Origin: UBA3941 sp035647175
GTDB taxonomy: Bacteria; Bacillota; Clostridia; Caldicoprobacterales; UBA3941
Assembly (NCBI GenBank): GCA_035647175.1
Contig: DASRNX010000254.1
Coordinates: 1 to 17,604 of the forward strand
Length of the DNA stretch: 17,604 nt
Reading direction: 5' to 3'
Shown here: positions 1-6,245 of the stretch, one piece after another
Numbering within the stretch: position 1 is the first letter of the stretch
Layout: every line of letters starts with the position of its first letter
Program-made: the position numbers and the translations under genes
The notes under the pieces: generated by a model
What the model saw: the letters and a program-made list of their open reading frames with translations, nothing else
The model's database searches: none
Told to the model about the DNA's origin: nothing

Positions 1-83
1 TCGATATAGGCCCTGATCCTTTTGGGGCTGTTTTTTATAGCGGCAACCTTAACTAACGGTTTCAATATCCAGGTAAGATTCAT
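1..83 (-). CDS. Start of an unrecognised protein (cut by window edge)
   Basis: This is the 5' end of a minus-strand gene that runs off the left edge. ATG at 83-81 is preceded by GGGAGG (91-96) at 7 nt spacing, a strong ribosome binding site. The 27 visible residues begin MNLTWILKPLVKVAAIKNSP and are basic with a hydrophobic stretch, with no stop codon. I do not recognise the family from so little sequence. It lies 70 nt downstream of the nitrilase-like gene on the same strand, with no clear terminator between them, so the two may be co-transcribed. That is an inference from spacing. Confidence 0.6.
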   Translation of the reverse strand, partial: MNLTWILKPLVKVAAIKNSPKRIRAYI

Positions 84-123
84 CCCTGTCCCTCCCTTAA
101 ACTATGGCTTTTTTTAAAAGGCG

Positions 124-150
124 TACGGGTTTTACACGGGCTACGGGTTT
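124..150. repeat. Short direct repeat after the nitrilase-like gene
   Basis: TACGGGTTT occurs at 124-132 and again at 142-150, with a related ACACGGG at 134-140 between them, so ACGGG recurs three times in about 25 nt. It sits just past the stop codon of the nitrilase-like gene (154-156) and does not form a good terminator hairpin. Its function is unknown and it may be replication slippage. Confidence 0.4.
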
Positions 151-153
151 GGA

Positions 154-900
154 CTATGATTTCTTCCGCCTCGCAGCATGGCTATGATCTCCAAAGTATC
201 TATTGTAAAGGTCCCTGTTTAAAGTCTTGAATATGGGAAAATTCCCATAGGCTTTATCCCTTGAGGAAACGGACAACTCCGCCCGTATATCGAGGCTATC
301 CGCCCCCATCCTCTTTATAAAACCGCTAAGATCCTCGGATGTTTCGCAGGGGCCGATTATATTTGCGCCAAGATTATGGGCGTTTAGAATGTATATACAG
401 TTTTGCTGGGCGTTCTGCCAGGCACCTGCCAGGATCATGCTCTCATTATAGCGATCCGGTGCGATGTATTGAACCGACACTACCACTTCCGCCCCCATGA
501 GCACAGCGGCCCTTATTATCTGGGGCTTTAACGTATCTACATCCACACATAGGAATATCTTGGCAAAGGGGGTGTCGATGATATTTATATTGTCGCCCCG
601 CCGAAGTTCCGGAAAGCTGCGGGTGTTTAAATGACACGCCCTCTGGCTCCCCATAACCCTGCCGTTATCATCTATTAGGCATAGACAAAGATAATCGTCC
701 TCTATGTAGAGCCCGGGAACTATATATACCCCATGTTCCCTTGCGTATTTAGCCCATTCATTCAGATAATTGTTGACATCTCTATTTTTTACGTCCTCAA
801 TGGAATCCCCGGCTAATACTACAAGTTCCGTATGACCCACATCCGCAAAACCGGTTGGATCCTTTTTAGGATTTATCATGACGACACTAAAATCTCTCAT
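154..900 (-). CDS. Carbon-nitrogen hydrolase (nitrilase) fold protein with degenerate catalytic triad
   Basis: 248 aa, close to the single-domain length of the nitrilase superfamily. These enzymes use a Glu-Lys-Cys triad to cleave amide or nitrile C-N bonds. The fold signature is visible: ELVVLAG (25-31) where active members have LVVxPE, QRACHL (86-91) where they have a lysine such as RKxHL, then DTPFAKIFLCVDVDTL (108-123) carrying the Cys (C118), followed by the GAEVVV strand. The Glu position is Gly31 and the Lys position is Ala88, so only Cys118 remains. I infer a non-catalytic or mechanistically changed member. ATG at 900-898 has GGAGG (908-912) at 7 nt. No signal peptide is evident, so it is probably cytoplasmic. 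It is divergent from an NMT1-type ABC importer. The fold assignment is fairly secure; the substrate or role is unknown. Confidence 0.8.
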   Translation of the reverse strand: MRDFSVVMINPKKDPTGFADVGHTELVVLAGDSIEDVKNRDVNNYLNEWAKYAREHGVYIVPGLYIEDDYLCLCLIDDNGRVMGSQRACHLNTRSFPELRRGDNINIIDTPFAKIFLCVDVDTLKPQIIRAAVLMGAEVVVSVQYIAPDRYNESMILAGAWQNAQQNCIYILNAHNLGANIIGPCETSEDLSGFIKRMGADSLDIRAELSVSSRDKAYGNFPIFKTLNRDLYNRYFGDHSHAARRKKS

Positions 901-1015
901 AACAAGCCCTCCTTGAATAAAGCCTATGGCAACCGCTTGTTTTTATTACCCCATGGATATAACAGGCTTAAGGCTTCTTCCATTATATCACAAACAGGCC
1001 AAAAGCTCTGCTTCT

Positions 1016-1044
1016 TTCACCCTTTTTTCTTTTCTGAATATGAT
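1016..1044 (+). promoter_or_regulatory. Candidate sigma-A promoter for the ABC importer lipoprotein
   Basis: TTCACC (1016-1021) and TATGAT (1039-1044) are separated by 17 nt, matching 4/6 and 5/6 positions of the -35 and -10 consensus. Transcription would start near 1051, leaving a leader of about 35 nt that contains GGAGG. I looked in the 185-nt divergent intergenic region for a TPP riboswitch, which might be expected for an NMT1/THI5-type importer, and saw none of its conserved elements. Confidence 0.35.
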
Positions 1045-1085
1045 GAAGTATCAAAATATGTTTTTGTTTCGGAGGTGTTATTTAA

Positions 1086-2081
1086 GTGAGATCTATAAGG
1101 TATACCCTTCTGATATTGGCCCTTTTACTTGCGATTTCGTTTTCGATTTCCGGGTGTAAACAGCAAAAAGGTCAGAAGGTTCGTTTAATGGAGGTTACCC
1201 ATTCTGTTTTTTATGCCCCCCAGTATGTTGCCATACATAAGGGGTTCTTTGAGGAGGAAGGCATAGATATCGAGCTCACTACAGGCGAAGGTGCAGATAA
1301 GGTAATGACAGCCGTGCTGGCGGGTCAGGTGGAGGTAGGTTTTATGGGGCCTGAAGCCGCTATCTATGTATACAACGAGGGGAAGGAAGACCATGCGCTG
1401 ATATTTGCCCAATTGACCCAGACTGACGGATCCTTCCTAATGGGACGCGAGGAAGAACCGGACTTTAAGTGGGAGGATCTAAAGGGGAAGACCATCATCG
1501 GCGGCCGCAAGGGCGGTGTGCCCGAGATGACCTTAGAGTACGTGCTGAAAAAACACGGCCTGACACCGGGAGAGGATGTTGAGGTCCTGACCAATATACA
1601 ATTTGCTTTGATGGGAGGCGCCTTTACAGGGGGTACAGGTGATTATGTAACATTGTTTGAGCCCATAGCGTCTACCCTGGAAAATGAGGGTGTCGGCCAC
1701 GTCCTTGCCTCCGTCGGGGTTGCAGGCGGCAATATACCCTTCACGGCTTATGCCGCCAAGAAAGGCTTTATCGAAAAGAACAAGGACCTTATGCAGCGGT
1801 TTACCAACGCTATTTACAAGGGACAACAATTTGTTCAGGAACACTCCCCGGAGGAGATAGCCGAAGCCATTAAACCTGCCTTCCCGGACAGCGATTTACA
1901 ATTGCTTACCATGGTGGCAAAAAGGTACAAGGAACAGGATTCATGGCCGACGGGCCCAGCATTGAAGGAAGAGGATCTAAACCACCTTCAAGATATTATG
2001 GAGATGGCCGGTGAATTGGACGAAAGAGCCCCTTATAATAAGTTGGTTACCAACGAATTCGCCGAAAAGGCAGCAAAGTAG
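1086..2081 (+). CDS. ABC transporter substrate-binding lipoprotein, NMT1/THI5-like
   Basis: 331 aa. It starts at GTG 1086 with GGAGG (1071-1075) upstream; this start gives a complete lipoprotein signal with Arg2/Arg5, a hydrophobic core (residues 8-20) and lipobox ISGC ending at Cys24. The mature protein would be anchored outside the membrane. The early YAPQYVAIHKGFFEEEGIDI stretch, followed by GADKVMTAVLAGQVEVGFMGPEAA, is typical of the NMT1/THI5 and SsuA/TauA-like periplasmic-binding fold. Relatives bind pyrimidine precursors of thiamine, alkanesulfonates, nitrate or riboflavin. I cannot tell which ligand applies here. It is followed by its ATPase and permease genes, but a hairpin and a separate promoter lie between, which fits the usual excess of binding protein over membrane parts. 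Confidence 0.88.
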   Translation: MRSIRYTLLILALLLAISFSISGCKQQKGQKVRLMEVTHSVFYAPQYVAIHKGFFEEEGIDIELTTGEGADKVMTAVLAGQVEVGFMGPEAAIYVYNEGKEDHALIFAQLTQTDGSFLMGREEEPDFKWEDLKGKTIIGGRKGGVPEMTLEYVLKKHGLTPGEDVEVLTNIQFALMGGAFTGGTGDYVTLFEPIASTLENEGVGHVLASVGVAGGNIPFTAYAAKKGFIEKNKDLMQRFTNAIYKGQQFVQEHSPEEIAEAIKPAFPDSDLQLLTMVAKRYKEQDSWPTGPALKEEDLNHLQDIMEMAGELDERAPYNKLVTNEFAEKAAK

Positions 2082-2117
2082 TGGCTGCGCCCGATGACAT
2101 ATCAGGATTCTAGCCGG

Positions 2118-2137
2118 ATGGCCCCTTAGGGGGCCAT
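2118..2137 (+). terminator. Hairpin after the binding-protein gene
   Basis: ATGGCCCC (2118-2125) pairs perfectly with GGGGCCAT (2130-2137) around a TTAG tetraloop, followed by TTTGCTTT. The T-run is broken, so it may be a partial terminator or a 3'-end stabilising hairpin that sets a higher level of lipoprotein mRNA than of ATPase/permease mRNA. A promoter follows 6 nt downstream. Confidence 0.65.
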
Positions 2138-2142
2138 TTGCT

Positions 2143-2171
2143 TTAACAAAAAAACTTACCGGGAATATAAT
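2143..2171 (+). promoter_or_regulatory. Sigma-A promoter for the ATPase-permease pair
   Basis: TTAACA (2143-2148, 5/6) and a perfect TATAAT (2166-2171) are spaced by 17 nt. This is one of the two best promoter matches in the window. The transcript would start near 2178 and run about 70 nt before the ATPase ATG. That leader contains a small GGGGC/GCCCC inverted repeat (2189-2193 with 2202-2206) that could fold upstream of the ribosome binding site. Confidence 0.65.
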
Positions 2172-2247
2172 GAACTATAAATGAAAATGGGGCAGGAGAG
2201 AGCCCCGTTACACCGTTTACATCGCTGTATATAGGAGGACTCGGTTT

Positions 2248-3021
2248 ATGAATAACAAAGTAGTGGTAAATCTAGAAAATGTCTCCTTGAAATATCATAG
2301 CCTAGAAGGAGAAACCCATGCCATAAATGACATATCCTTTAAGGTCGCAGAGGGCGAATTCATCGGCATAGTAGGCCCCAGCGGATGCGGTAAAACCACC
2401 ATACTATCCCTAATTGCAGGGCTTATAAAGCCCACAACGGGGCAGGTATTGGTTGACGGACAGAGGATCGAGGGCCCAACAACCAGTGTCGGTTACATGC
2501 TACAGCAGGATTACCTGTTTGAGTGGCGTAATATAATACAGAACGTACTATTGGGCCTAGAAATCCGCGGAAGGGTCACTGAGGATTCTAAGATAAAGGC
2601 AGAGAGGCTCCTTGAGACTTACGGGCTGGGAGACTTTAAAAAGCATTATCCAGATCAGCTCTCAGGGGGCATGCGTCAAAGGGCGGCCTTGATACGTACA
2701 CTGGCCATCGATCCGAAAATACTTCTGCTGGACGAACCCTTCTCTGCTCTGGATTATCAGACCAGGCTGGTTATGTCCGATGAGGTAAGCACCATCATCC
2801 GTAAAGAGGGCAAGACCGCCTTACTGGTTACCCATGATATTTCGGAGGCCATCAGTATGGCCCACAAGGTCATAGTCCTTAGCGAGCGGCCCGCCACCAT
2901 AAAGAATATCCATGAAATTCAGCTTACATCCGAAGACAACAATCCCATAAGCCGTCGCCAGGCCCCGGAATTTCGGGAGTATTTTAACACAATCTGGAAG
3001 GAGTTGGACGTACATGTATAA
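2248..3021 (+). CDS. ABC transporter ATP-binding protein (SsuB/TauB/ThiZ-like)
   Basis: 257 aa, normal for the family; it powers import of the ligand of the upstream lipoprotein. All nucleotide-binding motifs are intact: Walker A GPSGCGKTT (43-51), Q-loop around QQD (86-88), signature LSGGMRQR (138-145), Walker B ILLLDEP (158-164), D-loop SALD (166-169) and switch histidine in VTHD (194-197). The YMLQQDYLFEWRNIIQNV stretch (83-100) is typical of the nitrate/sulfonate/taurine/thiamine-precursor subfamily. ATG 2248 is preceded by AGGAGG (2233-2238) at 9 nt spacing. The C-terminus overlaps the permease start by 8 nt, indicating translational coupling. The substrate is not determined by this subunit. 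Confidence 0.95.
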   Translation: MNNKVVVNLENVSLKYHSLEGETHAINDISFKVAEGEFIGIVGPSGCGKTTILSLIAGLIKPTTGQVLVDGQRIEGPTTSVGYMLQQDYLFEWRNIIQNVLLGLEIRGRVTEDSKIKAERLLETYGLGDFKKHYPDQLSGGMRQRAALIRTLAIDPKILLLDEPFSALDYQTRLVMSDEVSTIIRKEGKTALLVTHDISEAISMAHKVIVLSERPATIKNIHEIQLTSEDNNPISRRQAPEFREYFNTIWKELDVHV

Positions 3022-3832
3022 CAGAAATTCAAACAATGCAGTATCAAAGGAACATGCAAAGTATATCGCTAAGATCAAGAGAAACAAGCTTATGGTCCGG
3101 CTCAGTCAGGCAATCATCTTAATAGCCTTTATCGCCTTATGGGAGTTAGCCGCCAGATTGCATTTTATTGATGCGTTCATCACCAGCCAACCTTCCAGGA
3201 TAATAAGCACCATCAGGAACCTCCATGAAGAGGGTGTACTGCTTATGCACGTCTCCATAACCATCTATGAAACAATAGTGGGTTTCGTATTGGGTACCGT
3301 ACTTGGCACTGCAGCCGCCGTTGTATTGTGGTGGTCCGAATTCGCAGCCAAGGTAGCCGACCCCTATCTGGTGGTCTTAAACAGCCTCCCCAAGGTAGCC
3401 TTAGGGCCCATAATCATAGTATGGATAGGCGCAGGGCCCTTTGCAATAATCACCATGGCTCTACTGGTTTCCCTGGTCGTCACCATCATTACCGTACTGA
3501 ACGGCTTTTTAGAGGTCAGCCCTGATAAGATCAAGCTGCTTCAAACCTTCGGCGCCAACAAGATGCAGATCCTTAAAAAGGTTATCCTGCCGGCCAGTAT
3601 CCCCACCATAATTTCCGCGGTGAAAATAAATGTGGGCATGTCCTGGGTAGGGGTAATAGTGGGAGAATTTCTGGTATCCAAAGCCGGATTGGGACATTTG
3701 ATCGTATACGGCGGCCAGGTATTTAAGCTGGATCTGGTAATGACCAGCGTGTTTATACTGTCCGTTGCCGCGGCCCTTATGTACCAGTTCGCCGCCTGGC
3801 TGGAGAAAAAATTCCTAAAATGGCAACAATAA
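3014..3832 (+). CDS. ABC transporter permease (SsuC/TauC/ThiX-like)
   Basis: 272 aa integral membrane protein of the binding-protein-dependent transport family, with about six membrane segments; hydrophobic stretches lie near residues 31-46, 85-106, 127-163, 207-220 and 240-258. The cytoplasmic EAA-type coupling loop is clear around LLQTFGANKMQILKKVILPA (175-194), with the conserved Gly180 and the I-LP end. The basic N-terminal tail (residues 1-29) is longer than average. The start ATG lies inside the end of the ATPase gene, with AAGGAG (2998-3003) 10 nt upstream. Presumably two copies pair with two ATPases. A strong hairpin terminator lies about 85 nt after the stop. Confidence 0.93.
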   Translation: MYNRNSNNAVSKEHAKYIAKIKRNKLMVRLSQAIILIAFIALWELAARLHFIDAFITSQPSRIISTIRNLHEEGVLLMHVSITIYETIVGFVLGTVLGTAAAVVLWWSEFAAKVADPYLVVLNSLPKVALGPIIIVWIGAGPFAIITMALLVSLVVTIITVLNGFLEVSPDKIKLLQTFGANKMQILKKVILPASIPTIISAVKINVGMSWVGVIVGEFLVSKAGLGHLIVYGGQVFKLDLVMTSVFILSVAAALMYQFAAWLEKKFLKWQQ

Positions 3833-3917
3833 AAAAGCCCGAATCATAAATTTTGGCGGTTCAACGTTTTTAGAGGCTTATTCCATCGCCGGTTACCCAT
3901 TGGGCAAAGGCCGAAGA

Positions 3918-3954
3918 AAAAAGGGATGGGGCGAAATCGCCCTCATCCCTTTTT
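3918..3954. terminator. Bidirectional intrinsic terminator between convergent genes
   Basis: A 17-nt left arm (3918-3934, AAAAAGGGATGGGGCGA) pairs with 3937-3954 apart from one bulged base. The stem is GC-rich and flanked by A5 on one side and T5 on the other, so it can work in both directions: for the importer operon on the plus strand and for the DUF2207 gene on the minus strand. The stop codon of the minus-strand gene (3943-3945) lies inside the stem. Confidence 0.9.
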
Positions 3955-5739
3955 AGTAGTATGCAAATTCTTAAACCCCGAAAACCTACATAGCCCCAGC
4001 AGTTTCGCCCATAATCCGTTGCTGGTATCCAGGGAGTTTATCCAGTATAGGGTATTTTCTATATTATCGCCGTGAAGCAGCGACAGCCTGTCGTCCTTTA
4101 ACGCCTTATTATCGTAGATTTGTTTTAATTGTCCGATCATGGTTTCCGCCTCACCCATAGGGATGACATAGGCTAAAAACCTTTCCCATTGGTCCAATTC
4201 AGGTCTTGGAAGCTGTGAAGCCGAGGCTTCTCTTATATAGTTTCTAAAGGCAATCCATTGGGTCCTGTTAATGGCACCGAATTCCGTACGCTTTCGGACA
4301 GATTGGCAATATATCATAAGAACCATAGCCAGCGCAATAATAGCTATCCCGTTTATCCGGGCATCCAGTGTATACAGCAAAATGCCGGGAACAGCGGTAA
4401 GGATTCCAAATAACAGCCCATAGAGCTTGGCAACCCTCACGTTCTCAAAGAACTTCCACTTTGCAGCCTGCTTTTCCACCAGATCCGACCAAGTCCTATA
4501 CTTATATTTGTATCTCTCCCTATAACTATGATCCCCCAGCCAATCATCAAACTGAGAAATGGACACTTCCGGGGAATCCTCGCCAAAATCGTCAAAAATC
4601 CAGGCCAGTAAATATTCCTCGTGAGCCTTTAATTGACGGGCATCGGCATCGGAATTTTTCGACAGGATATATCTGTCCTCCGCCGAGGGTTTGATGTTCA
4701 GGTATCCCCTATTTACCAGATCCATAAGGGTAGCTACCATGTAATTGCCCCTAACCTTACCCTTATTCATAAAGACTCCCAGTTCCGCCGGAGTATAGTA
4801 ATCCGCCGGCAACTTATTGGTGTGAGTCAGCTTGGTATCGGATTTAGGATCCCTGTCATATCTAAAATAGAGATATACCCCAACTAATATTATTACTCCA
4901 ATGGTTATATAGGTGAGGAGGTCTATGGTAAGGAGCCTTGTCTCGTAGTCCTTTCTGGTCGCCTCAATTTCACTTTCGTATTCCTCCATGTCGGATAAGA
5001 CCTCTTTGGTTATCTCATTGTCTATCATCTTTCGGCCGCCGGGAATAGTCGAGGTAGGCAGCAGCATAGTAAGCCTCAAGCTTCGGCCCCCATCCATTAG
5101 GCTTGCCTCGTAGGATATGTTGTTGTCTTCCCCAAGCTGCTGGCTATACAACGGTCCTAACAACGTGGAGTAAACGGTATCCGGGTTCGCGCCCTTCGGA
5201 AGGTTAACGCTTACGAATATATCCTTAATTTCGCGGCTGTCCACATCGTCCATAAACGTCCAGTCCAACAATGCCATATCCTTATACAGCCCGACTAAGT
5301 CGTATAGCTTGTATTTAAAGACAAGGGTTTTTCCCCTGTCCTCTTCATCAAGGGTTATATCTATTTCGTTGACCAGCCCATAGTCCGTATCATAGACCAC
5401 ATCGTAGGCATCCCCTTGAAGTGTTTCCTTTTTAGAGTTTCTTATATCCTCCGGGTCAAGCTCGTCAACGCTATGTATGCTTAGCCCGTCCAACCCCGAC
5501 GCAGCGAAGGTATCCATTCTCCTCTTCAAGGTTCCGGGGAAATCCTTGGTAAACTTATAGGTAATATATTCCTCTATATCCATAGAGCCATCAGACCCGA
5601 TATCAGCAAAGGCCGTATAGGATTCTACTGTCCAAGGATCAGCATCCTCCCCTTCCGCCAGGCAAGTCAACAGACCAAAGTCCATTATCAACAGGATCAA
5701 TGCCAGTGTTATTATAAATGTTTTTTTCAACTTCCCCAC
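3943..5739 (-). CDS. DUF2207 (YciQ-like) membrane protein
   Basis: 598 aa. An N-terminal signal/hydrophobic segment (about 5-25) is followed by an extracytoplasmic beta-rich domain (about 35-265) of the DUF2207 type (early VESYTAFADIGSDGSMDIEE). A membrane segment (about 274-293) ends in RYDRDP (293-298), then a cytoplasmic LPADYYTPAELGVFMNKGKV region (310-329) that resembles a winged helix, two more membrane segments (438-456, 463-478) and a C-terminal cytoplasmic tail. The glycine-rich C-terminus common in this family is absent. The function of the family is unknown. The longest start is GTG 5739, but AAAGG lies directly against it; TTG at 5730 with AAAGG 9 nt upstream may be the true start and loses only three residues. 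It is a single-gene unit ending in the shared terminator. Confidence 0.85.
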   Translation of the reverse strand: MGKLKKTFIITLALILLIMDFGLLTCLAEGEDADPWTVESYTAFADIGSDGSMDIEEYITYKFTKDFPGTLKRRMDTFAASGLDGLSIHSVDELDPEDIRNSKKETLQGDAYDVVYDTDYGLVNEIDITLDEEDRGKTLVFKYKLYDLVGLYKDMALLDWTFMDDVDSREIKDIFVSVNLPKGANPDTVYSTLLGPLYSQQLGEDNNISYEASLMDGGRSLRLTMLLPTSTIPGGRKMIDNEITKEVLSDMEEYESEIEATRKDYETRLLTIDLLTYITIGVIILVGVYLYFRYDRDPKSDTKLTHTNKLPADYYTPAELGVFMNKGKVRGNYMVATLMDLVNRGYLNIKPSAEDRYILSKNSDADARQLKAHEEYLLAWIFDDFGEDSPEVSISQFDDWLGDHSYRERYKYKYRTWSDLVEKQAAKWKFFENVRVAKLYGLLFGILTAVPGILLYTLDARINGIAIIALAMVLMIYCQSVRKRTEFGAINRTQWIAFRNYIREASASQLPRPELDQWERFLAYVIPMGEAETMIGQLKQIYDNKALKDDRLSLLHGDNIENTLYWINSLDTSNGLWAKLLGLCRFSGFKNLHTTKKG

Positions 5740-5833
5740 CCTTTCATATAATCAGCCAAGCCGCAGGTCTTCCTCGGATAGCTTAATGCCCGGACGATTT
5801 TATGGATAGTTTCTTTCGTTTATTTTGAATTTT

Positions 5834-5842
5834 AGTATATCA
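5834..5842 (-). promoter_or_regulatory. Candidate extended -10 promoter for the DUF2207 gene
   Basis: Read on the minus strand, TGA followed by TATACT (5/6 of TATAAT) forms an extended -10 element (TGnTATAAT type). No good -35 is present at 16-18 nt. Transcription would start near 5827, giving a leader of about 90 nt. Confidence 0.35.
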
Positions 5843-5903
5843 GTCTGTACATATTATGTATTCTACCATGAAACCCCCCATTTCTCCATACTTTTTTTAT
5901 TAC

Positions 5904-5928
5904 AAAAAAACAGCCGGGTTCCGCAGCT
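5904..5928 (-). terminator. Orphan minus-strand terminator-like hairpin
   Basis: On the minus strand a short hairpin (5912-5917 pairing with 5921-5923 and 5926-5928, with a 2-nt bulge) is followed by seven T residues (5904-5910). It lies upstream of the DUF2207 promoter candidate and no minus-strand gene precedes it. It may end a small RNA or be chance. The stem is only six base pairs. Confidence 0.3.
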
Positions 5929-5972
5929 AAAAACAGGGCCGTGTAACCTTTACGGGAATTTATTCCACTGCC

Positions 5973-6054
5973 TTATCTGTAGATAAACAACCCAAACTAT
6001 AAAACTTGTCACTTATAGATAAATTTATTGGGCCTATTGTTTACATATAGATAA
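5973..6054. repeat. TATAGATAA motif cluster
   Basis: TATAGATAA occurs at 6014-6022 and 6046-6054, with a variant TGTAGATAA at 5978-5986 that sits in the inverted repeat TTATCT-GT-AGATAA (5973-5986). A further exact copy lies in inverse orientation at 6216-6224, just before the SpoIID start. The three plus-strand copies start 36 and 32 nt apart, about three helical turns. This pattern fits a regulator-binding array, but the region is AT-rich and I know no regulator for the motif. Confidence 0.4.
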
Positions 6055-6132
6055 TTGCCAAATAATCGCATCTTTAATCATGGAAGATCCAAAATATGAT
6101 TCCCGACTATTGTACTTTATAGTGCGAAACCA

Positions 6133-6149
6133 TGATATAATAATTATAT
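6133..6149 (+). promoter_or_regulatory. Extended -10 promoter overlapping a perfect AT palindrome
   Basis: TGATATAAT (6133-6141) is an extended -10 with a perfect TATAAT. The best -35, TTGTAC (6110-6115), is 20 nt away, too long for normal use, but extended -10 promoters tolerate this. The -10 is half of the palindrome ATATAAT-A-ATTATAT (6135-6149), so the other strand also reads TATAAT (6148-6143). Transcription toward the SpoIID gene would have a leader of about 100 nt. I saw no convincing sigma-E match, although sporulation control would be expected for a true spoIID. Confidence 0.4.
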
Positions 6150-6245
6150 ATGACGCAATGGTCACAGCGATTGCTTCCGATGTTATAAGGCTCCGGCTCG
6201 CTGTGTATGCATCGCTTATCTATAATCCTAACCGGGAGTGGTACA

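Larger units (their letters stand above)
5740..6245. other. 506-nt gene-free region between divergent DUF2207 and SpoIID genes
   Basis: No credible coding sequence is visible on either strand: the open frames here are short and lack ribosome binding sites. The region holds a candidate promoter toward DUF2207, a minus-strand terminator-like hairpin, a cluster of TATAGATAA motifs, and an AT-rich palindrome overlapping an extended -10 box toward the SpoIID gene. It is much longer than any other intergenic gap in the window. Confidence 0.7.

Noticed and set aside
901..1085. TPP riboswitch expected upstream of an NMT1/THI5-type importer
   Set aside because: None of the conserved TPP elements (CUGAGA, ACCUGAU-like or GGGA closing segments) is visible.
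832..1159. Two plus-strand open frames overlapping the nitrilase start and the lipoprotein start
   Set aside because: They have no ribosome binding site or family resemblance and overlap well-supported genes in other frames.
2181..2234. Possible 17-residue leader peptide before the ATPase gene, whose stop overlaps the ATPase ribosome binding site
   Set aside because: No ribosome binding site precedes its ATG and the composition is not distinctive.
6207..6245. Upstream in-frame ATG extending the SpoIID-family protein by 13 residues
   Set aside because: No ribosome binding site precedes it, while ATG 6246 has GGGAG at 7 nt and begins directly before the membrane anchor.
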